NCBI GenBank assembly: GCA_002414385.1
Contig: DHZH01000007.1
Location: 173,477 to 237,476, forward strand
Length of the DNA: 64,000 nucleotides
Reading direction: 5' to 3'
Source: Gammaproteobacteria bacterium UBA5109
GTDB taxonomy: Bacteria > Pseudomonadota > Gammaproteobacteria > Pseudomonadales > Pseudohongiellaceae
The first letter of the stretch is position 1; the number at the start of each line of letters is the position of its first letter. The notes under the pieces are model-generated. The model did not search any database, was not told the origin of the DNA, and saw nothing but the letters and a program-made list of their open reading frames with translations. This document shows positions 27,156-36,550 of the stretch, one piece after another. The position numbers and the translations under genes were made by a program.

Positions 27156-29342
27156 TCAGCTCAGGTCAAAGCGGTCAAGGTTCATCACCTTGTTCCAGGC
27201 CTTCACAAAATCCTGTACAAATTTCTCTTTAGCGTCTGCGCTGCCATAGACTTCAGCCAGCGCGCGCAATTCAGAGTTTGATCCAAAGATTAAATCAACA
27301 CGCGAGCCAGTCCATTTGACTTCACCACTGCTGCGATCACGACCTTCAAAAACATCTTCCTCTTCAGAGACCGCTTTCCACTCGGTACCCATATCCAGCA
27401 GGTTGACGAAATAATCATTGCTTAACTGCTGCGGATTATCCGTGAACACACCATAGTCTGTCTGACCGTAGTTGGTGTTCAGGACCCGCATACCGCCCAG
27501 CAGTACCGTCATTTCCGGCGCGGTCAGGGTCAGCAGCTGGGCTTTATCCACCATCAGCTCTTCAGGCGATACGCTATAACGGGCTTTCTGATAATTGCGG
27601 AATGCATCGGCAGACGGTTCCAGATAATTCATTGCTTCAACATCGGTCTGCTCCTGCGAAGCATCCATACGTCCCGGTGTAAAAGGAACCTGTACTGCCT
27701 GACCAGCATCTTTGGCGGCTTTTTCCACCGCCGCGCAGCCTGCCAGTACGATCAGATCGGCCAGCGATATCTGCTTACCGCCAGTTTGTTCAGCATTGAA
27801 TGCCTGCTGAATGCCTTCCAGCACGCCAAGAACTTTACTCAGCTGTTCCGGCTCATTAACTTCCCAGTCTTTCTGCGGTGCCAGACGAATACGGGCACCA
27901 TTGGCACCTCCGCGCATGTCCGAGCCCCGGAAAGTAGACGCTGAAGCCCAGGCCGTACTCACCAGTTCCGACACGGACAAACCGGAATCCAGCACTTTGG
28001 CTTTCAATTCGGCCACATCCTTGTCATTGACCAGTTCATGATCGACAGCCGGAATCGGATCCTGCCAGATCAGGTCTTCAGCAGGCACTTCATCACCCAG
28101 GTAACGGGCTTTCGGCCCCATGTCTCGGTGCGTCAGTTTGAACCAGGCGCGAGCAAAGGCATCGGCAAATTCCTCCGGGTTTTCATAAAAACGCCGGGAA
28201 ATTTTCTCGTAGGCCGGGTCAAAGCGTAAAGACAGATCCGTCGTCAGCATACGCGGACGGTGATGCATGGAAGCATCATGCGCATCCGGAATGCTTTCAT
28301 CAGCATCCTTGGCAATCCATTGTTTGGCCCCGGCAGGACTTTCTGTCAGTTCATATTCATGGGAGAACAGGTTTTTGAAGAAGTTGTTGCTCCATTCAAT
28401 TGGCGTCTGGGTCCAGATCACTTCCGGACCACCGGTAATCGTGTCATTGCCTTTACCGCTGCCGTGCTTGCTGGTCCAACCCAAACCCTGCTCAGTGATA
28501 CCGGCCGCTTCCGGTTCCGGGCCAACCAGTGCGGCATCACCGGCACCATGGGATTTGCCGAAACTGTGGCCACCGGCTATCAGGGCAACCGTTTCTTCAT
28601 CATTCATGGCCATACGGCCGAAGGTTTCACGGATATCCGTCGCCGCAGCAACAGGGTCCGGGTTGCCGTTCGGGCCTTCCGGGTTTACATAAATGAGGCC
28701 CATCTGAACTGCCGCCAACGGGTTTTCCAGGTCACGTTCCCCGGAATAACGCTTGTCATCCAGCCACTCATTTTCCATGCCCCAGTAAATATCCTGTTCC
28801 GCTTCCCAGACATCCGCACGGCCGCCGGCGAATCCAAAGGTCTTGAAGCCCATGGATTCCAGCGCCACATTGCCGGTCAGGATCATCAGGTCGGCCCAGG
28901 AGATCTTTCTGCCATATTTCTGTTTGATCGGCCACAGCAGTCGTCTTGCCTTGTCCAGATTGGCGTTATCCGGCCAGCTGTTCAGTGGCGCAAAACGCTG
29001 CGAACCAGTGCCGCCTCCGCCACGACCATCACCGGAGCGGTAGGTTCCGGCACTGTGCCAGGCCATACGAATGAAAAAAGGACCGTAATGGCCAAAATCG
29101 GCCGGCCACCAGTCCTGGGAATCGGTCATCAGATCCTTCAGGTCGGACTTTACGGCATCAAGATCCAGGCTCTTGAATTCTTCGGCATAATTAAAGCCCT
29201 CACCCATCGGGTCGGACTTGGATGAATGCTGGCGCAGGATTTCCAGTCGTAACTGGTTTGGCCACCAGTCGCGATTACTGGTTCCGCCTCCTGCACTCCC
29301 TTTGGCCCCGTGCATCACGGGACATTTGCTTATCTCAGACAT
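27156..29342 (-). CDS. katG: Catalase-peroxidase
   Basis: Bifunctional haem catalase/peroxidase protecting against H2O2. 728 residues, two-domain architecture. Distal site RMAWHSAGTYR, proximal His in LIAGGHSFGKSHGAG, and residues for the Met-Tyr-Trp adduct (AWHSAG Trp, QMGLIYVNPEG Tyr, RMAMNDEE Met). Cytoplasmic, no signal peptide. Transcribed alone, divergent from a SnoaL-like exported protein. Confidence 0.97.
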   Translation of the reverse strand: MSEISKCPVMHGAKGSAGGGTSNRDWWPNQLRLEILRQHSSKSDPMGEGFNYAEEFKSLDLDAVKSDLKDLMTDSQDWWPADFGHYGPFFIRMAWHSAGTYRSGDGRGGGGTGSQRFAPLNSWPDNANLDKARRLLWPIKQKYGRKISWADLMILTGNVALESMGFKTFGFAGGRADVWEAEQDIYWGMENEWLDDKRYSGERDLENPLAAVQMGLIYVNPEGPNGNPDPVAAATDIRETFGRMAMNDEETVALIAGGHSFGKSHGAGDAALVGPEPEAAGITEQGLGWTSKHGSGKGNDTITGGPEVIWTQTPIEWSNNFFKNLFSHEYELTESPAGAKQWIAKDADESIPDAHDASMHHRPRMLTTDLSLRFDPAYEKISRRFYENPEEFADAFARAWFKLTHRDMGPKARYLGDEVPAEDLIWQDPIPAVDHELVNDKDVAELKAKVLDSGLSVSELVSTAWASASTFRGSDMRGGANGARIRLAPQKDWEVNEPEQLSKVLGVLEGIQQAFNAEQTGGKQISLADLIVLAGCAAVEKAAKDAGQAVQVPFTPGRMDASQEQTDVEAMNYLEPSADAFRNYQKARYSVSPEELMVDKAQLLTLTAPEMTVLLGGMRVLNTNYGQTDYGVFTDNPQQLSNDYFVNLLDMGTEWKAVSEEEDVFEGRDRSSGEVKWTGSRVDLIFGSNSELRALAEVYGSADAKEKFVQDFVKAWNKVMNLDRFDLS

Positions 29343-29468
29343 GCTCTAGCCTCTTTGTGTTATAAATTGTTCAGTACGCGGCCAGTATATTGATTTAAGT
29401 ATCATCTGGAAAATTGATTATATTGGTTCTAACTATTGCTTTTTTCGATTAATGAAACGAGGCTGGAT

Positions 29469-29909
29469 ATGCTACGGGTATTTATACTTACACTTTTACT
29501 GACCGGATTCACAGCAACCCAGGCAAGCGCCCAGGCTAACGACGATGAAGCAAACATACGCCAGGTCGTAGAACAGTATCTGGAAAGCAGGCGACAAAGA
29601 GATGAACAGGCCTTGCGGGCAATACTCACGGAAGATGTGGATCAGATTCCCTCTTCCGGCATTCTTCGCGATGGCATAGATGCAGTAGCCAATGGAACCC
29701 TGGCAACTTCTGATCGCACCGGCGGGGAGCGTTCCATCACCATCGAACGTATTCGTTTTATAAGCCCCGATGTAGCAATAGCGGATGGCCCCTACGATAT
29801 TGTTAATCGCAACGACGGGCCGGACCGGCACTATCTCACATCAATTACTCTGCTCAGGGAAAACGGCAGCTGGAAAATAGCTGCGATCCGCAATATGCAG
29901 CCCCGGTAG
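29469..29909 (+). CDS. Exported SnoaL/NTF2-like protein
   Basis: 146 residues: signal peptide MLRVFILTLLLTGFTATQASA followed by one NTF2-like cone domain (IRQVVEQYLESRRQRDEQAL, then LLRENGSWKIAAI). Family members bind or isomerise small ligands; no substrate can be named. ATG 29469 with GAGG upstream is preferred over TTG 29436. Confidence 0.75.
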   Translation: MLRVFILTLLLTGFTATQASAQANDDEANIRQVVEQYLESRRQRDEQALRAILTEDVDQIPSSGILRDGIDAVANGTLATSDRTGGERSITIERIRFISPDVAIADGPYDIVNRNDGPDRHYLTSITLLRENGSWKIAAIRNMQPR

Positions 29910-29926
29910 TAGAATCCGGCGTTTGC

Positions 29927-30934
29927 TTATATATTCACCCCGATTTTGCCGAAGTGGCTGCCCGCCTCTTCAAAACGAAAAGCATCTGCCAGCGCTTCCA
30001 GGGGAAACTCCTTACTGACAACGGGCTTCATGTCGTTGGCATCCAGCGCAGCGATCATTTCCTGTTGCTGCCTGCGGCTGCCAACAATCAGCCCCTCAAT
30101 ACGCTGCTGTTTTCGCATGAAGGTGGCTGTCGGAATATCACCTTTAATACCGGTCAACACGCCCATCAGGGCAATGTGACCGCCTACGCGGCAGGCTGTA
30201 ATCGATTGCGGCAGTGTGGCTGGTCCGCCAACTTCAACCACGTGGTCAACTCCCCTGCCATCCGTCCAGTCCAGTACAGTCTCGCCCCAGTTTTCATTTT
30301 GTTTGTAGTTGAGCGTTTGTTCGGCTCCCATAGACTGCAGACGTTCAATTTTTTCCTCTGAGGATGAAGTCGCAAATACTCGTGCACCCATCATGTGAGC
30401 AAACTGCAAAGAAAAAATGGATACGCCGCCGGTACCCAGTATCAGCACGGTATCACCGGCTTTAAGCCCGCCATTGATTACCAGTGCGCGCCAGGCTGTC
30501 AGGCCGGCCGTCGTCAGTGTTGCGGCTTCCACATGGGAATAGCCTTGCGGGGCATGAGTAAACCAGTGAGCAGGTGTTGTGACAGATTCGCGGGCATAAC
30601 CATCAATTCCGTCTCCGGGCGTGCGGGCAAAATCGCTGACCCGCGCCGGGCCATCAAGCCAGTCTGGAAAAAAGCAGGAGACGACATGGTCTCCGACTGA
30701 GAATTCAGTAACTCCCTCGCCGACGGCTTCAATAATACCGGCGCCATCTGACATTGGAATGAGCCCATCGGCAGCTCCCATTACTCCCATGGCCACCCCG
30801 TAATCGTGGAAGTTCAGTGAGTTGGCTTTCAGCCTGACCTGAATCTCTCCTGGCCCGGGGGCTGCTGCCTCATCCATATCCACATACTGTAGATTATCCA
30901 GCCCGAAGGGCGCCTTGATTCTGATAGCTTTCAT
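29927..30934 (-). CDS. Zinc-independent MDR-family alcohol dehydrogenase/quinone reductase
   Basis: 335 residues of the medium-chain dehydrogenase/reductase superfamily: GroES-like N-terminal domain (ANSLNFHDYGVAMG, MSDGAGIIEAVGEGV) and Rossmann motif GTGGVSIFSLQFAHMMGA. The catalytic zinc Cys is absent (NFHDY in its place), as in quinone-reductase-like members. Substrate unknown. Followed upstream by DUF502, 18 bp away. Confidence 0.82.
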   Translation of the reverse strand: MKAIRIKAPFGLDNLQYVDMDEAAAPGPGEIQVRLKANSLNFHDYGVAMGVMGAADGLIPMSDGAGIIEAVGEGVTEFSVGDHVVSCFFPDWLDGPARVSDFARTPGDGIDGYARESVTTPAHWFTHAPQGYSHVEAATLTTAGLTAWRALVINGGLKAGDTVLILGTGGVSIFSLQFAHMMGARVFATSSSEEKIERLQSMGAEQTLNYKQNENWGETVLDWTDGRGVDHVVEVGGPATLPQSITACRVGGHIALMGVLTGIKGDIPTATFMRKQQRIEGLIVGSRRQQQEMIAALDANDMKPVVSKEFPLEALADAFRFEEAGSHFGKIGVNI

Positions 30935-30952
30935 TTGTATTCCTGTTTTTGC

Positions 30953-31552
30953 CTATTTTTTATCTTTTGATGTCATGCCGCCGGTAAGAATAATCCGCAT
31001 GGCTTCTTCCACGCCAATATCCAGTTCTTCCAGTTGCTTGCGTTCATAATATAGTGTGTAACCACCCATTTGATAGCTCATCGGAAAAAACACGCCAACG
31101 CGTTCTTCTTTATCTCCGGTAACAAAGGAACTGTCCTTCTCTTCGGCAGTAATCAGGCCAATCAGTTTGGAGCCATCCGGCATGGAAACGGCAACGACTT
31201 TACTGGCATCGGAATCAGCCGAACGGGTAATAAAATCCATGAAATCGCGCAGGCTGGTATAGACACTTTTTACCAGCGGGATTCTGTTGATGATGCCTTC
31301 CCCCAGGCGCAACAGGCCCTTGAGCAAAAAGGTCTGCAACAGCAGGCCAATCAGGAACAGGAAAACCAGCGCGAGGACAGTACCAAGGCCGGTGAAATAA
31401 TAATCCTCGGGAAGAACGCTCAGGTAAACTGAACGCATGAGCCGTTCAGAAGAACTCAGCAGCCAGTAGACAAGATAGACACTCAGCGCCAGCGGTAATA
31501 CCGCCGCCAGCCCCTTACCGCTGGTTGAAAGGACCTTTTTAATGATAAACAA
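30953..31552 (-). CDS. DUF502 membrane protein
   Basis: 199 residues, two transmembrane helices (AVLPLALSVYLVYWLLSS; GTVLALVFLFLIGLLLQTF) and the conserved INRIPLVKSVYTSLRDFMDF of DUF502. Function unknown; the family is widespread in bacteria and plants (COV-like). First gene of a two-gene unit with the MDR dehydrogenase. Confidence 0.82.
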   Translation of the reverse strand: MFIIKKVLSTSGKGLAAVLPLALSVYLVYWLLSSSERLMRSVYLSVLPEDYYFTGLGTVLALVFLFLIGLLLQTFLLKGLLRLGEGIINRIPLVKSVYTSLRDFMDFITRSADSDASKVVAVSMPDGSKLIGLITAEEKDSSFVTGDKEERVGVFFPMSYQMGGYTLYYERKQLEELDIGVEEAMRIILTGGMTSKDKK

Positions 31553-31799
31553 TACTCCTGACGCTTTTAATAACTGAAGACATTCAGGAGTATTGAATAA
31601 TGCCCTGAGGTAGAGGTCAAGCTAGCCCTGCTTTCAGTCAATGCCCTTTTTAGAGTCTTCCAGCTTTCAGGGCTGTATTTCCCACATTACTCGGCTCTGA
31701 ATATTTTTCTGCAGGTAGCCGTGTCATTATTGATGACAACACTGTTGAATGAAATGATTGTGCTTGTATAAATTTGATGAGGCAGGATGAGCCAATCGA

Positions 31800-32873
31800 C
31801 TAAAAATCAATCACTGCAATAATGGAAAAGTTGTTGCGCCCCCTGCTACCTCCAGTGCTGTGAAAGCCCTGATAGTCAAACTGGATACGTTTACCTGGCC
31901 CGACTATATAGGCCAGCCCTGCCCGTAAATAACGATTATTACGATCATTAATTACCGTTGCCATGTTGGTATCAAATTCATGATCCAGCATATATTCAAC
32001 ACTGGCATTCCAGTTGTTATTGCGACCAAAGGTATAGGACGTAAAAATACCAGCGCGAGCAATACCCAGTCTTTCTCTATTCCCGAAAGGCTCATTCACA
32101 GGTTGACCCAGACTGTTAATTTTTCTTTCGTATCGTGTATCCAGGTATTGAATGCCTGCCATCCAGCCCAGTTGCGTCCTGGCCGGAATAAAATCAGCAT
32201 GTGAGCTGTTATAGCGGCCCAGTAATTCCGATTTGAAAAACCGCCGGCGATTTTCGATTTCACGTTCTATTTCAAGAAGGCCGCCGGGAGTGAAAACTGC
32301 AATCCGGTTATCACCGTCAAATTTCAACTCTTCCAGACGCATTCCCAGCGCCAGCGTATCACTGAATACTATGCCGGCATCAAATCGTGGACCGGCAGCA
32401 AAGCCATCCGTTGTCCCTTCAACAAACTTGATATCGGCATCGGTATGCTCAAGACCCAGCCCGAAACTGACATAGGATCGCAGGGTCGGCGCATAAACCA
32501 GGCCCAGGTCAAAACGATCATTTCTGCCATGAAGCTTGTCCGGTTCAAATCGTTTGGCTGTTCTTGCCAGAGCACGTAGAAAAACCGGTTGCTGCATGTC
32601 CGTGGCAATGGGCAAGAGACTGTCCCATTGCAGCACATAGCTGTCTACCTCGGATTTTGCCTGACCGGTTCTCGCTGCAAGCTGGTAGCTCAACTGACGA
32701 TTGACCAGTTCGCCCAGATCACTGCCAGTTGCGTAAAAACGCCTGAGTCCGGACTGTCCCATTGCCGCACCCCACTGCCCGATTTCGGCTGGGCTCGCAG
32801 ACAGGGAGTATTGCGCTGCAAACAACAGGACTATGCCAGATAACAGCCTGAACAGATGGAGCAAAAATATCAT
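31800..32873 (-). CDS. Predicted outer-membrane beta-barrel protein
   Basis: 357 residues from ATG 32873 (a TTG at 32903 opens the frame). Signal peptide IFLLHLFRLLSGIVLLFAAQ, an N-terminal helical segment, then alternating strands typical of a barrel (SYVSFGLGLEH, NNWNASVEYMLDHEF, NRYLRAGLAYIVG), ending in FSIIAVIDF with a C-terminal Phe as OMP barrels require. Autotransporter-like barrel or porin; passenger or ligand unknown. Starts 4 bp after the cupin gene, so translationally linked. Confidence 0.65.
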   Translation of the reverse strand: MIFLLHLFRLLSGIVLLFAAQYSLSASPAEIGQWGAAMGQSGLRRFYATGSDLGELVNRQLSYQLAARTGQAKSEVDSYVLQWDSLLPIATDMQQPVFLRALARTAKRFEPDKLHGRNDRFDLGLVYAPTLRSYVSFGLGLEHTDADIKFVEGTTDGFAAGPRFDAGIVFSDTLALGMRLEELKFDGDNRIAVFTPGGLLEIEREIENRRRFFKSELLGRYNSSHADFIPARTQLGWMAGIQYLDTRYERKINSLGQPVNEPFGNRERLGIARAGIFTSYTFGRNNNWNASVEYMLDHEFDTNMATVINDRNNRYLRAGLAYIVGPGKRIQFDYQGFHSTGGSRGRNNFSIIAVIDF

Positions 32874-32877
32874 TGCC

Positions 32878-33333
32878 CTAGTGCTCCAGCTGCGTAAATC
32901 CAAGGCGATCAGCTTCGCCGCCTGGGGCCCATATAACCAGCGCTTTTACTGGCTCATTCCCCGGTACACGGTGAGCTACACTGTCCTGTGGACGCACAAT
33001 GCCGATCATGCCGGGCTCAAGCATATAACTTTGTCCGTTTACGATATGTTCCAGTACGCCTTCCATGACATAAAAGAATTCAATTGAGTCATGCCGGTGC
33101 TCACTAACGTCAGTTCCGACCCCGGCAGGAAAAGTAATTTGCCCAATCTCGACTTCTCCGCTGCCAAGATTCTGCGCTTCGACCAGCATGAGAATCTCCG
33201 TGCCGCTTGGCGCTCCCAGTAAACGCGTGCCATCACTGGTTTTTTCATAATCAATCTGGGCAAAGCCTTGTGTTCCAAAACCCATCCCGAAACAAATCAG
33301 CATTCCCATCAGTTTCTGTTTTGCATTTTTCAT
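32878..33333 (-). CDS. Exported cupin-domain protein
   Basis: 151 residues: signal peptide MLICFGMGFGTQGFA then a single small cupin (DVSEHRHDSIEFFYVMEGV, and IVRPQDSVAHRVPG) with the His/Glu/His metal ligands. A periplasmic cupin of unknown substrate. ATG overlaps the DJ-1 gene stop in ATGA, so the two are translationally coupled. Confidence 0.8.
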   Translation of the reverse strand: MKNAKQKLMGMLICFGMGFGTQGFAQIDYEKTSDGTRLLGAPSGTEILMLVEAQNLGSGEVEIGQITFPAGVGTDVSEHRHDSIEFFYVMEGVLEHIVNGQSYMLEPGMIGIVRPQDSVAHRVPGNEPVKALVIWAPGGEADRLGFTQLEH

Positions 33334-34022
33334 CGAGTGGTCCCCCTTTCCAGCAATCGATTGAAATAAATCAAGTCTGCAATTTCCTCAGCTGCATCTT
33401 CCCCTGCCATCTGGCCCAGTAATTCAAGTGCTGCCTCATAACTGACCAGTGAGCCGTTTGAAGTGATGATATTCCCGTCAACAACCACAGTTTCATTGAT
33501 TTCAATATCAATGGCCGGATGATTCAGGTTCAGCCAGACTTCACCACCCGGATAGGTGGTTGCCTTGACGCCATTCAGAAATCCCGCTTCGGCCAGGATG
33601 TAGGCACCGGAACAGTTACTGGCCAGCCAGTCAGCCCTTGATCCCCGATCCCGAATGAAATCCATGAAAGGTTCATCATCCAGCACTGCATCCATTCCGT
33701 AGCGACTGCCGACAATAATGACATCGAGCTCTGGCGCGTTGTCGATAGAGTATTCTGCAGTCAGGGTCACCCCTTCCTGGGTGATTATTGTTCCCGCTTC
33801 GCGGGCAATAGTGACCAGCTCATAGTTGTCCACAGCTCCGGAAGCAATTGCGCTGCCAAAAACTTCCATGGGCGCCATAACATCACTGGTCAGTACGCCG
33901 TCAAACAACATGACGCCAATACGGACCGCACTTCCATCCGAAGCCGCAAACAGTGAGCTGGAGCATGTCAGGATCAAGCAGGCAGTTATCCAGCGGATTT
34001 TTTGTAGTAAAAGAACAGTCAT
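33330..34022 (-). CDS. Exported DJ-1/PfpI-family protein
   Basis: 230 residues with a signal peptide (ITACLILTCSSSLFA) and a DJ-1/PfpI domain: IGVMLFDGVLTSDVMAPMEV, then the nucleophile elbow LASNCSGAYILAEAG with Cys. It resembles the amidase-like half of GlxA-type AraC regulators, but lacks a DNA-binding domain and is exported. ATG 34022 has AGAGGAA 8 nt upstream. First gene of a DJ-1/cupin/OMP operon divergent from a MocR regulator. Confidence 0.8.
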   Translation of the reverse strand: MTVLLLQKIRWITACLILTCSSSLFAASDGSAVRIGVMLFDGVLTSDVMAPMEVFGSAIASGAVDNYELVTIAREAGTIITQEGVTLTAEYSIDNAPELDVIIVGSRYGMDAVLDDEPFMDFIRDRGSRADWLASNCSGAYILAEAGFLNGVKATTYPGGEVWLNLNHPAIDIEINETVVVDGNIITSNGSLVSYEAALELLGQMAGEDAAEEIADLIYFNRLLERGTTR

Positions 34023-34080
34023 TTTCAGGTTCCTCTTTAGCAGTTTTGCGGTTATTCTAGGCAGCAACTGATACAGTAAA

Positions 34081-34092
34081 TAGAACCACTTT
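34081..34092 (-). promoter_or_regulatory. Candidate MocR (PdxR-like) box
   Basis: On the minus strand this reads AAAGTGGTTCTA, which fits the AAAGTGGW(T)CTA box I recall for PdxR of Corynebacterium glutamicum. It lies 12 bp before the MocR start and faces the DJ-1 operon. Confidence 0.4.
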
Positions 34093-34103
34093 TATATTTT
34101 TTT

Positions 34104-35585
34104 ATGAACCAGTTTAATCAGATAATTAGAGACAAGCCTGCCAGTGCGGAAGACCTTCAGTTAAATCCGCGTGCCAAGGGCCAGAAAATCCAGCAATGGC
34201 TGGATCGGGAATTGCGCAGGCTGATACTACAGGGACAAATCCGTGGCGGGGAGAAATTACCCTCGACCCGCAAGCTGGCACAGCTGTGGTCTATCGCCAG
34301 AGGCACCGTGATTACCGTCTACGAACAACTGGTTGCCGAAGGTTACCTGGAATCCCGGCAAGGCTCAGGTTTTTACGTCGTCACCGGACTTACAGAAGAC
34401 ATAGATTATGTCTTAGGGGAAAATTCGACCAGGGAAAGTCAGCCCGAAAGGCCGGACAGAAACGAAATCAACTATAAAGAATCTCCCTTTCCGGTTCAGG
34501 GTGATTTCACTCCAAAGGCATTCAGCCCTTTTCAGCCGGACTGTGACCTGTTTCCGCGAGTGCTTTGGGGGCGCATCATGTCCTCTCTCTGCCGTCAGGC
34601 AGACGCCAGTATTTTTCGCTTTGGCGAAGCTGCTGGTTACCGCCCCCTGAGAGAGGCTATCAGTCAGTATCTGGCCCGCTCCAGGGGCGTAAAATGCTCT
34701 GCTGAACAGGTCATTATTACATCGGGAACCCAGCAATCCCTGCAAATGATCAGCCAGATTCTTTTGCGTGAAGGTGACAATGTCATTGTTGAAGACCCCC
34801 TGTACCGCGGGGCCAGAACGATCTTTTCTCAAGCTGAATTCACACTGAATCCGGTTCCTGTTGATAAAGACGGCCTCACTATTGAAAAACTGCATAAGAT
34901 CAAGACATCCAAACTGATTTTTACAACGCCGACAAATCAGTGCCCGCTTGGTGTAGTCCTGTCTCTGGAACGGCGCTTCCAATTGCTCGACTACGCGCAG
35001 AAAAACCAGGCATATATATTTGAGGATGATTATGACGGTGAGTTCCGTTATACAGGACAACCCTTACCCGCCTTGCAGGGGCTGGATAAAAATAACCGGG
35101 TCATATATGCAGGCACTTTCAATAAAACCATGTACGCCTCCCTGCGACTGGGTTACCTGGTTCTGCCCCCGGAACTGTTTAATGCCGCTTTACACTACAG
35201 GGCAACAATGGATCGCTTTCCTCCCGGTCTGGAACAGGCAGCCATGAGCACTTTCCTTCAGGAAGGACACTACAACCGTCACCTCCGGCGAATGCGAAAG
35301 GTATATGCAGGCAGATTAAAAGCCCTGCAAGAAGCAGTCGCCAGTTATTTACCAGAACTTCAAATCGGCACTCGCGCTACTGGACTGGAAACACTGGCCT
35401 GGTTACCGCAGGGTAGCGATGACAGGAAAGTTTGCGAAAAGTTGGCTGAACAGGGTATCAGGGTTCAGGCACTGAAAAACTTCTGTCTGCAGCAAAAGCT
35501 GCCTCCTGCACTGGTGATGGGCTTTGCTGCAATCACTGAAAAGCAGATACGGCAAGGTATTAAAACCATTGCACGATGCCTTTGA
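34104..35585 (+). CDS. MocR-family (GntR helix-turn-helix plus aminotransferase) regulator
   Basis: 493 residues: GntR winged helix (LPSTRKLAQLWSIARGTVIT, GYLESRQGSGFYV), linker, then a fold-type I aminotransferase-like domain with PLP-binding Lys in AGTFNKTMYASLRLGYL and FEDDYDGEFRY. PLP- or amino-compound-responsive activator/repressor. Divergent from the DJ-1/cupin/OMP operon, its most likely target along with itself. Confidence 0.9.
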   Translation: MNQFNQIIRDKPASAEDLQLNPRAKGQKIQQWLDRELRRLILQGQIRGGEKLPSTRKLAQLWSIARGTVITVYEQLVAEGYLESRQGSGFYVVTGLTEDIDYVLGENSTRESQPERPDRNEINYKESPFPVQGDFTPKAFSPFQPDCDLFPRVLWGRIMSSLCRQADASIFRFGEAAGYRPLREAISQYLARSRGVKCSAEQVIITSGTQQSLQMISQILLREGDNVIVEDPLYRGARTIFSQAEFTLNPVPVDKDGLTIEKLHKIKTSKLIFTTPTNQCPLGVVLSLERRFQLLDYAQKNQAYIFEDDYDGEFRYTGQPLPALQGLDKNNRVIYAGTFNKTMYASLRLGYLVLPPELFNAALHYRATMDRFPPGLEQAAMSTFLQEGHYNRHLRRMRKVYAGRLKALQEAVASYLPELQIGTRATGLETLAWLPQGSDDRKVCEKLAEQGIRVQALKNFCLQQKLPPALVMGFAAITEKQIRQGIKTIARCL

Positions 35586-35628
35586 ATTACTCTTTCCCGC
35601 CATTCAAAAATTTAAATTATCAGGACTA

Positions 35629-36216
35629 TCAGACCAGCCGGAATACCTGAATCAGCCGGTCATTTTCATTGGGGCCAAGCGGGCGCCTGATCTCTTCGGG
35701 AACCGGCACCACCAGATTGGCAACAAAAGTCGAATCACGTAACCAGGCATATTTATCCCCGGTTACGTTAAATATCGGCGCCAGCCGGTATGTTCCGTTT
35801 GGATAGGCCAGTCCCTTGTTGTGTATGATGATCTGGTATTCATCATCCGTCTCAAGTCGATAAAGCGCGTCAATTACGGTAACGCCATCAGGACGCGTCA
35901 CGGGAAAGTCACCGCCACCCGGTATAACCCTGCCACTTATCCCATTACCCCAGAACCAGCCACCAACAATCGGCCATAAACGGTTACGTACACCATCAGC
36001 AGCGTTATCTTCCGGCCCCATGACTTCCGGAGCGGTACAAATGGGGACAATATTCATCACCAGCTCAAGGCCGATCTGGTCATAGACTTCAGCATCAGCA
36101 AAACCTAAGTCTGCACTTGCTGCCATAGTCACTCCTCCGCTCAGTGCTGACAGTCCTGTCAGCACTGTCCCCTGACCAAGGATTTCCAGCGTTTTTCGAC
36201 GTGATAATTTTTTCAT
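35629..36216 (-). CDS. Tat-exported DUF3237 protein
   Basis: 195 residues. The leader KKLSRRKTLEILGQGTVL has a twin-arginine-like motif followed by a hydrophobic stretch and AAS. The mature domain (GISGRVIPGGGDFPVTRPDG, ALYRLETDDEYQIIIHNKG, LRDSTFVANLVV) is DUF3237, a small beta-barrel of unknown function. ATG 36216 has GAGGGG 5 nt upstream; the GTG at 36222 lies inside that site. Follows the mini-LysR gene by 9 bp. Confidence 0.75.
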   Translation of the reverse strand: MKKLSRRKTLEILGQGTVLTGLSALSGGVTMAASADLGFADAEVYDQIGLELVMNIVPICTAPEVMGPEDNAADGVRNRLWPIVGGWFWGNGISGRVIPGGGDFPVTRPDGVTVIDALYRLETDDEYQIIIHNKGLAYPNGTYRLAPIFNVTGDKYAWLRDSTFVANLVVPVPEEIRRPLGPNENDRLIQVFRLV

Positions 36217-36225
36217 TTTCACCCC

Positions 36226-36492
36226 TCAGGCTTCGTTGTTTTGCTGTACTTTCTTTTTCCACTCTTCAATGAATTCCAGAAAGACCTGCATTTTGGGTGG
36301 CAGTAAAACCCTGCCGCTTTGGGTGAACAGAGAAACCTTCAGGCCTGTTTCAGGAGCATTGAATTTGTTGCGTATGGTCGCCATTTTGACACCAGAAGTC
36401 TGTGCCGCTTTGGTATAGCTTTTATGTATAGCGACCTCTGCAAAACCCTGCATGGCATCAAGGTCTAACCTGGCTATTTCCTGTGGTGACAT
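36226..36492 (-). CDS. Truncated LysR-like protein (HTH plus C-terminal tail only)
   Basis: 88 residues. LDAMQGFAEVAIHKSYTKAA is a LysR-type helix-turn-helix, continuing to VSLFTQSGRVLL, where a LysR wing normally ends. It then goes straight into PPKMQVFLEFIEEWKKK, which resembles the last helix of a LysR effector domain. The whole effector region (about 200 residues) is missing without a visible frameshift. It may be a deletion remnant still in frame or a minimal DNA-binding protein. TTG at 36519 is an alternative start. Confidence 0.55.
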   Translation of the reverse strand: MSPQEIARLDLDAMQGFAEVAIHKSYTKAAQTSGVKMATIRNKFNAPETGLKVSLFTQSGRVLLPPKMQVFLEFIEEWKKKVQQNNEA

Positions 36493-36550
36493 TATCAATC
36501 TTGGTAATGGTTTTCCCAAATGCCGTTAAGCACTGAAGCAGATTTTAATT

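Noticed and set aside
28260..29225. 321-residue open frame opposite katG
   Set aside because: Antisense shadow of the katG coding sequence, with no ribosome binding site or recognisable domain.
31553..31799. Possible small gene between DUF502 and the outer-membrane protein
   Set aside because: No frame with start, ribosome binding site and protein-like content was found.
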